Below are positions 7,900 to 9,692 of a stretch of 9,692 nt of DNA, piece after piece. Source of the stretch: Gammaproteobacteria bacterium (GTDB lineage Bacteria; Pseudomonadota; Gammaproteobacteria; Chromatiales; Chromatiaceae); NCBI GenBank assembly GCA_030620735.1, contig JAUXDV010000053.1:1-9692 (forward strand). Reading direction: 5' to 3'. Position 1 is the first letter of the stretch; each line of letters begins with the position of its first letter. The translations under genes were made by a program, and so were the position numbers. The notes below the pieces were generated by a model, which was given only the letters and a program-made list of their open reading frames with translations, made no database searches and was not told the origin of the DNA.

Positions 7900-7946
7900 A
7901 AAGGGGTTAGTGGCAAATAATTCCTATTTGCTACCGACCCCTTTTT
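7900..7946 (+). terminator. Rho-independent-type terminator of the nuo operon
   Basis: A 20-base arm at 7900-7919 (AAAGGGGTTAGTGGCAAATA) pairs with 7925-7944 across a 5-base loop; 17 of 20 positions are Watson-Crick complementary and two of the other three can form G-U pairs. The + strand then has five T residues (7942-7946). Position 57 bases after the nuoN stop and before convergent - strand genes supports a role as the operon terminator. On the - strand the T-run is poorer (TTT followed by AAAA), so stop in that direction is less certain. Confidence 0.7.
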
Positions 7947-7949
7947 CGA

Positions 7950-8018
7950 TTAAGTAGATCCACCACCTCCACCGCCGCTGCATGCTGACAATAACAGAGC
8001 AATGATCATGTTCTTCAT
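7950..8018 (-). CDS. Mini-lipoprotein-like peptide or lipoprotein gene remnant (22 aa)
   Basis: On the - strand an ATG at 8018 opens a 22-codon frame: MKNMIIALLLSAC, then Ser, six Gly, Ser, Thr and TAA at 7952-7950. This has the layout of a bacterial lipoprotein signal peptide: Met-Lys start, hydrophobic core, lipobox LSAC with Cys13 as the lipidation site, then a glycine/serine linker of the kind found at the start of many Gram-negative lipoproteins. The frame stops where the mature protein would begin, so it may be the 5' remnant of a lost lipoprotein gene or a true lipopeptide. There is no clear ribosome binding site, and the start codon sits in the 3' arm of a 7-base-pair hairpin (8017-8023 with 8031-8037). 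It lies downstream of the antitoxin gene on the same strand, 72 bases away. Confidence 0.35.
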   Translation of the reverse strand: MKNMIIALLLSACSGGGGGGST

Positions 8019-8090
8019 GGCCGGTAACGTCGGCCATAATCGGTAGCGCGTCTTTTTGCGTCATCCGTGTTTATGGCTTTGTTAAATTCG

Positions 8091-8378
8091 TCAGTGAATG
8101 CTACTAAATACTTCGGGATGCTGCTCCGCAACTCTCAACAAAGACCTTGCAGGCCCTTTTGGTGTTCTTCTGCCCTGCTCCCAATCTTGGATAGTACGAA
8201 CACTTACCCCCATTAGTACCGAAAACGCAGTTTGGGACAAATGCAGTTTACGCCGTATCTCTTGTGATGATGAAGGCTCGCTTAGCTCAGTTGTCTTTAG
8301 CTGAACTTTATTAGCTTTATGCTCTCTGATTTCTTTAACACCATCCAGGATTTCAAGGCCGATATCGCGCTTAGACAT
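8091..8378 (-). CDS. XRE-family antitoxin of a HigB2/RelE-type toxin-antitoxin pair
   Basis: A 95-aa protein with a C-terminal Cro/C1-type helix-turn-helix at about residues 41-75 (IRRKLHLSQTAF.VLMGVSVRTIQDWEQGRRTPKG), the signature of NadS/HigA2-like antitoxins. LSQ..F opens the first helix and VSVRTIQDWEQG is the recognition helix with its following turn. The first 40 residues are charged and lower in complexity, probably the flexible toxin-binding part, as in V. cholerae HigA2 where the N-terminal segment wraps the toxin. ATG 8378 is preceded by AGGAGA with 6 bases spacing; a TTG further upstream would swallow that site. It overlaps the toxin gene by 8 bases, so it is translated from the same message. 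It should bind the toxin and repress the shared promoter at 8683-8717. Confidence 0.88.
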   Translation of the reverse strand: MSKRDIGLEILDGVKEIREHKANKVQLKTTELSEPSSSQEIRRKLHLSQTAFSVLMGVSVRTIQDWEQGRRTPKGPARSLLRVAEQHPEVFSSIH

Positions 8379-8682
8379 TGTCAATCTCCTCTGCAATTTG
8401 TTTCAGTATATGGCCTGCTATCGAATCTTTTTGATTTTTTGAATAAAGGGTGAGCATCCAAATTTCATCTGCTGTTCCTCTCCAATAGTAAATCACTCGA
8501 ATTCCGCCACTTTTTCCTTTGTTACCAATAGCCCAACGAACTTTTCTTACACCACCACTGCCAGCAATGATGTCTCCTCCGTCGGGGTGCTCCATCAAAT
8601 GCAATTGAAGAGCATAATACTCATCGTCAGACAAATACCGATGAAGCAGCTTAGAAAACAGTGTTGTTTCAATAAAAACCAT
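8371..8682 (-). CDS. RelE/HigB2-type toxin (probable mRNA interferase)
   Basis: A 103-aa protein of the RelE/ParE toxin superfamily, closest in style to V. cholerae HigB2: N-terminal VFIETTLFSKLLHRYLSDDEYYALQLHLMEHPDGGDII, then GSGGVRKVRWA, GKSGGIRVIYYW and IWMLTLYSKNQK. The basic residues of the beta-sheet (Arg46, Lys47, Arg49, Lys57, Arg62, Lys82) would form the RNA-facing surface; HigB2 proteins cut mRNA on the ribosome. The family role is known; activity here is inferred. ATG 8682 gives the family-like start MVFIETTLF; an in-frame ATG at 8700 would add PYYSR but would lie inside the predicted promoter. No Shine-Dalgarno precedes 8682. Toxin-first order is typical of HigBA-type pairs. Confidence 0.9.
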   Translation of the reverse strand: MVFIETTLFSKLLHRYLSDDEYYALQLHLMEHPDGGDIIAGSGGVRKVRWAIGNKGKSGGIRVIYYWRGTADEIWMLTLYSKNQKDSIAGHILKQIAEEIDNV

Positions 8683-8717
8683 ACGGGAATAATACGGCAT
8701 TGCCGTACCATGGTAAA
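8683..8717 (-). promoter_or_regulatory. Toxin-antitoxin promoter with palindromic operator
   Basis: Read on the - strand, TTTACC at 8717-8712 and TATTAT at 8694-8689 are separated by exactly 17 bases, a plausible sigma70 pair. The spacer carries two abutting palindromes: TACGGCA-T-TGCCGTA at 8693-8707 and TACCATGGTA at 8706-8715. Antitoxin bound there would block both hexamers, the expected autoregulation for this family. Only six bases separate the -10 hexamer from the toxin ATG at 8682, so transcription would start at or within a base or two of the ATG (leaderless message). The hexamers and palindromes are seen directly; operator function is inferred. Confidence 0.5.
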
Positions 8718-9036
8718 GACGAAATTTTTGAACTATCTTTCAGTATGATCGGCGCCGTGTGATGCGATTGTGTCCGCAGCCGTAATTTCGGCGGCCTTGA
8801 GCACAGTTGATCTTGGCGAGACCAGGTCTCAGACTGACGAGGCATGAAAGAGGTTGTTTTCTCTCGCAAACCTTCCACGTCCTGCTCACGCCACTGACCT
8901 GAATTCATGTAGGCCAAGCTCGCCAGGAAAAACCTTTGCGGTCCTGGCGTCTTGGTGAGAGTCATTATTAAAATTTGACTCATTTGTAAAGATGTTGGCA
9001 ACTCAAGGATTCTAGTGAATAGCAGTTCAGGTGAGA
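8718..9036. other. Non-coding stretch between toxin-antitoxin pair and msrB
   Basis: About 320 bases hold no gene I can support. A short inverted repeat GAGACC-A-GGTCTC lies at 8818-8830. From 8861 on the stretch is occupied by the second copy of the dispersed repeat. A 110-codon - strand frame crosses 8669-9001 but overlaps the toxin start and its translation is mostly repeat sequence. No T-run terminator is visible just after the msrB stop. Confidence 0.6.
8861..9020 (+). repeat. Dispersed palindromic repeat, copy 2 (diverged, with insertion)
   Basis: This copy lies in the same orientation as the one at 1611-1730. It begins with the shared CTCTCGCAAA (8861-8870), ends its palindromic part with TGAGAG (8956-8961), and carries the shared tail TTGACTCATTTGTAAA at 8975-8990 and GTTGGC..CTCAAGG after it. 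The hairpin is degraded: CGCCAGGA at 8921-8928 pairs with TCCTGGCG at 8942-8949, extended by CCAAG (8914-8918) with CTTGG (8951-8955) across a small internal loop. Compared with copy 1 the left arm contains about 40 extra bases (roughly 8871-8913). Confidence 0.75.
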
Positions 9037-9549
9037 TCAGTTTTCCTTGAAAATCTTTGTAAATTCAGGATAACCAGACTCGGCAAGTCTGTTTTTCGGG
9101 ATGAATTTCAAAGAGGCAGAGTTAATACAATATCTGAGGCCTGCAGGGTCCGGGCCATCATTGAAAACATGGCCTAAATGTGAATTTGCATAGAATGAAC
9201 GAACTTCTGTGAATTCGAACCCGGATGACCAATCTGCTTTTTCTTTAATATGTTTATTAACCAAAGGGCGTGTGAAACTTGGCCAGCCTGTTCCAGATTT
9301 ATATTTATCTTTAGAGCTAAATAGGGGTTCGCCACTGACGATATCGACATAGATGCCTTCTTCTTTATTATCCCAATATGCGTTGTGGAACGGGGTTTCT
9401 GTTCCTTCGTGTTGGGTTACAGTATATTGCTCATGGGTTAGCATTTTGCGAATTTCGCTCTGTTTGGGTTTAGACCATGTTTTCGTCGATTCGGCATTTA
9501 CCTGGAACGATAAAAACACAAAAAGCAACAAGAGTGATTTGAAATACAT
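9037..9549 (-). CDS. msrB: Exported peptide-methionine (R)-S-oxide reductase MsrB, one-cysteine type
   Basis: A 170-aa protein with a Sec signal peptide (about residues 1-19, MYFKSLLLLFVFLSFQVNA, cleavage before Glu20) and one full MsrB domain that reduces methionine-R-sulfoxide in proteins; here it would act outside the cytoplasm. Family landmarks: GIYVDIVSGEPLFSS at 65-79, SGTGWPSFTRP at 85-95, SHLGHVFNDGP at 123-133 and GLRYCINSASLKF at 137-149 with catalytic Cys141. Both zinc CxxC pairs are absent (Asp69/Ser72 and Ser118/Ala121), and the usual resolving cysteine position in SGxGWPSF is Thr87. Cys141 is the only cysteine in the protein. The closest style is the MsrB domain of Neisseria PilB. 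The gene follows msrA by 6 bases with no clear Shine-Dalgarno, suggesting coupled translation. Confidence 0.95.
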   Translation of the reverse strand: MYFKSLLLLFVFLSFQVNAESTKTWSKPKQSEIRKMLTHEQYTVTQHEGTETPFHNAYWDNKEEGIYVDIVSGEPLFSSKDKYKSGTGWPSFTRPLVNKHIKEKADWSSGFEFTEVRSFYANSHLGHVFNDGPDPAGLRYCINSASLKFIPKNRLAESGYPEFTKIFKEN

Positions 9550-9555
9550 GATTGG

Positions 9556-9692
9556 CTAGAAGCGTTTTACATGATCATGACAATAGGGTGTTCCGCCTTT
9601 TCTGCTGTAGTAATCCTGATGGTATTCCTCAGCTTTCCAAAATGGCATCACAGTTTTTAATTCTGTCGCTATCTTTAATCCTTTGGCTTCTA
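9556..9692 (-). CDS. msrA: Peptide-methionine (S)-S-oxide reductase MsrA, C-terminal part (partial)
   Basis: The - strand is open from the window edge for 44 codons to TAG at 9558-9556. It reads EAKGLKIATELK, then PFWKAEEYHQDYYSRKGG and PYCHDHVKRF. The FWKAEEYHQDYY block is the conserved C-terminal MsrA motif, in which Glu and Tyr residues bind the sulfoxide-bearing substrate; the cysteine near the end (PYCH) is in the place of a C-terminal resolving cysteine. MsrA reduces the S-epimer, complementing MsrB. The catalytic GCFW motif and any signal peptide lie beyond the window, so location in the cell cannot be told. It ends 6 bases before msrB. Confidence 0.9.
   Translation of the reverse strand, partial: EAKGLKIATELKTVMPFWKAEEYHQDYYSRKGGTPYCHDHVKRF

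Noticed and set aside
7927..8037. Second - strand frame starting at ATG 8037 (37 codons, MADVTGHEEHDHC...)
   Set aside because: It overlaps the lipopeptide frame in another phase, has a tryptophan/arginine-rich tail produced by the glycine codon run read out of frame, and no ribosome binding site.
8669..9001. 110-codon - strand frame between the toxin and msrB
   Set aside because: It overlaps the toxin start, runs through repeat copy 2, and shows no family motif or ribosome binding site. It could be mistaken for a third toxin-antitoxin gene.
1..9692. CRISPR array, tRNA, rRNA or insertion sequence
   Set aside because: No regularly spaced direct repeats, cloverleaf, ribosomal RNA motifs or transposase-like protein were seen on either strand by eye.

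Overview
The window is the distal part of a bacterial NADH:quinone oxidoreductase (respiratory complex I) operon, followed by a short accessory stretch. Protein style points to a Gammaproteobacterium, probably an environmental one: a 162-residue NuoI with proteobacterial motifs, a GTG-started 101-residue NuoK, a HigB2/NadS-type toxin-antitoxin pair, and dispersed palindromic repeats of the kind common in such genomes. This placement is inference; no 16S or other marker is present.

Region 1-7842 (+ strand) runs from the last codons of nuoG through nuoH, nuoI, nuoJ, nuoK, nuoL, nuoM and nuoN. These encode the 2Fe-S... ferredoxin-like wire end (more exactly, NuoI with two 4Fe-4S clusters) and all seven membrane subunits. 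NuoH forms the quinone cavity with the peripheral arm, NuoJ and NuoK carry the central charged axis, and NuoL, NuoM and NuoN are the antiporter-like proton pumps. Most junctions are tight: ATGA overlaps at nuoG/nuoH and nuoI's start, GTGA at nuoJ/nuoK, and gaps of 4 and 10 bases at nuoK/nuoL and nuoM/nuoN. Two junctions are opened by palindromic repeats instead: nuoI-nuoJ (216 bases) and nuoL-nuoM (238 bases). All the pump subunits look intact, with their expected charged residues.

Region 7843-8090 closes the operon with a repeat hairpin and a strong stem plus T-run terminator. Facing the operon on the - strand is a tiny reading frame that reads as a lipoprotein signal peptide with lipobox followed by six glycines and a stop, probably the remnant of a lipoprotein gene or a very small lipopeptide.

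Region 8091-9692 is all on the - strand and looks more AT-rich than the nuo genes. It holds a toxin-first type II toxin-antitoxin pair (HigB2/RelE-like toxin, XRE/NadS-like antitoxin) with a palindrome-loaded promoter. A roughly 320-base non-coding stretch follows, carrying a second, diverged copy of the nuoI-nuoJ repeat. Last comes a methionine sulfoxide reductase pair: the 3' end of msrA followed by an exported MsrB that keeps only its catalytic cysteine.

I did not find a convincing new multi-gene system. The most interesting signals are the repeat families inside the complex I operon, the leaderless-looking palindromic toxin-antitoxin promoter, the mini-lipopeptide frame, and the one-cysteine exported MsrB.
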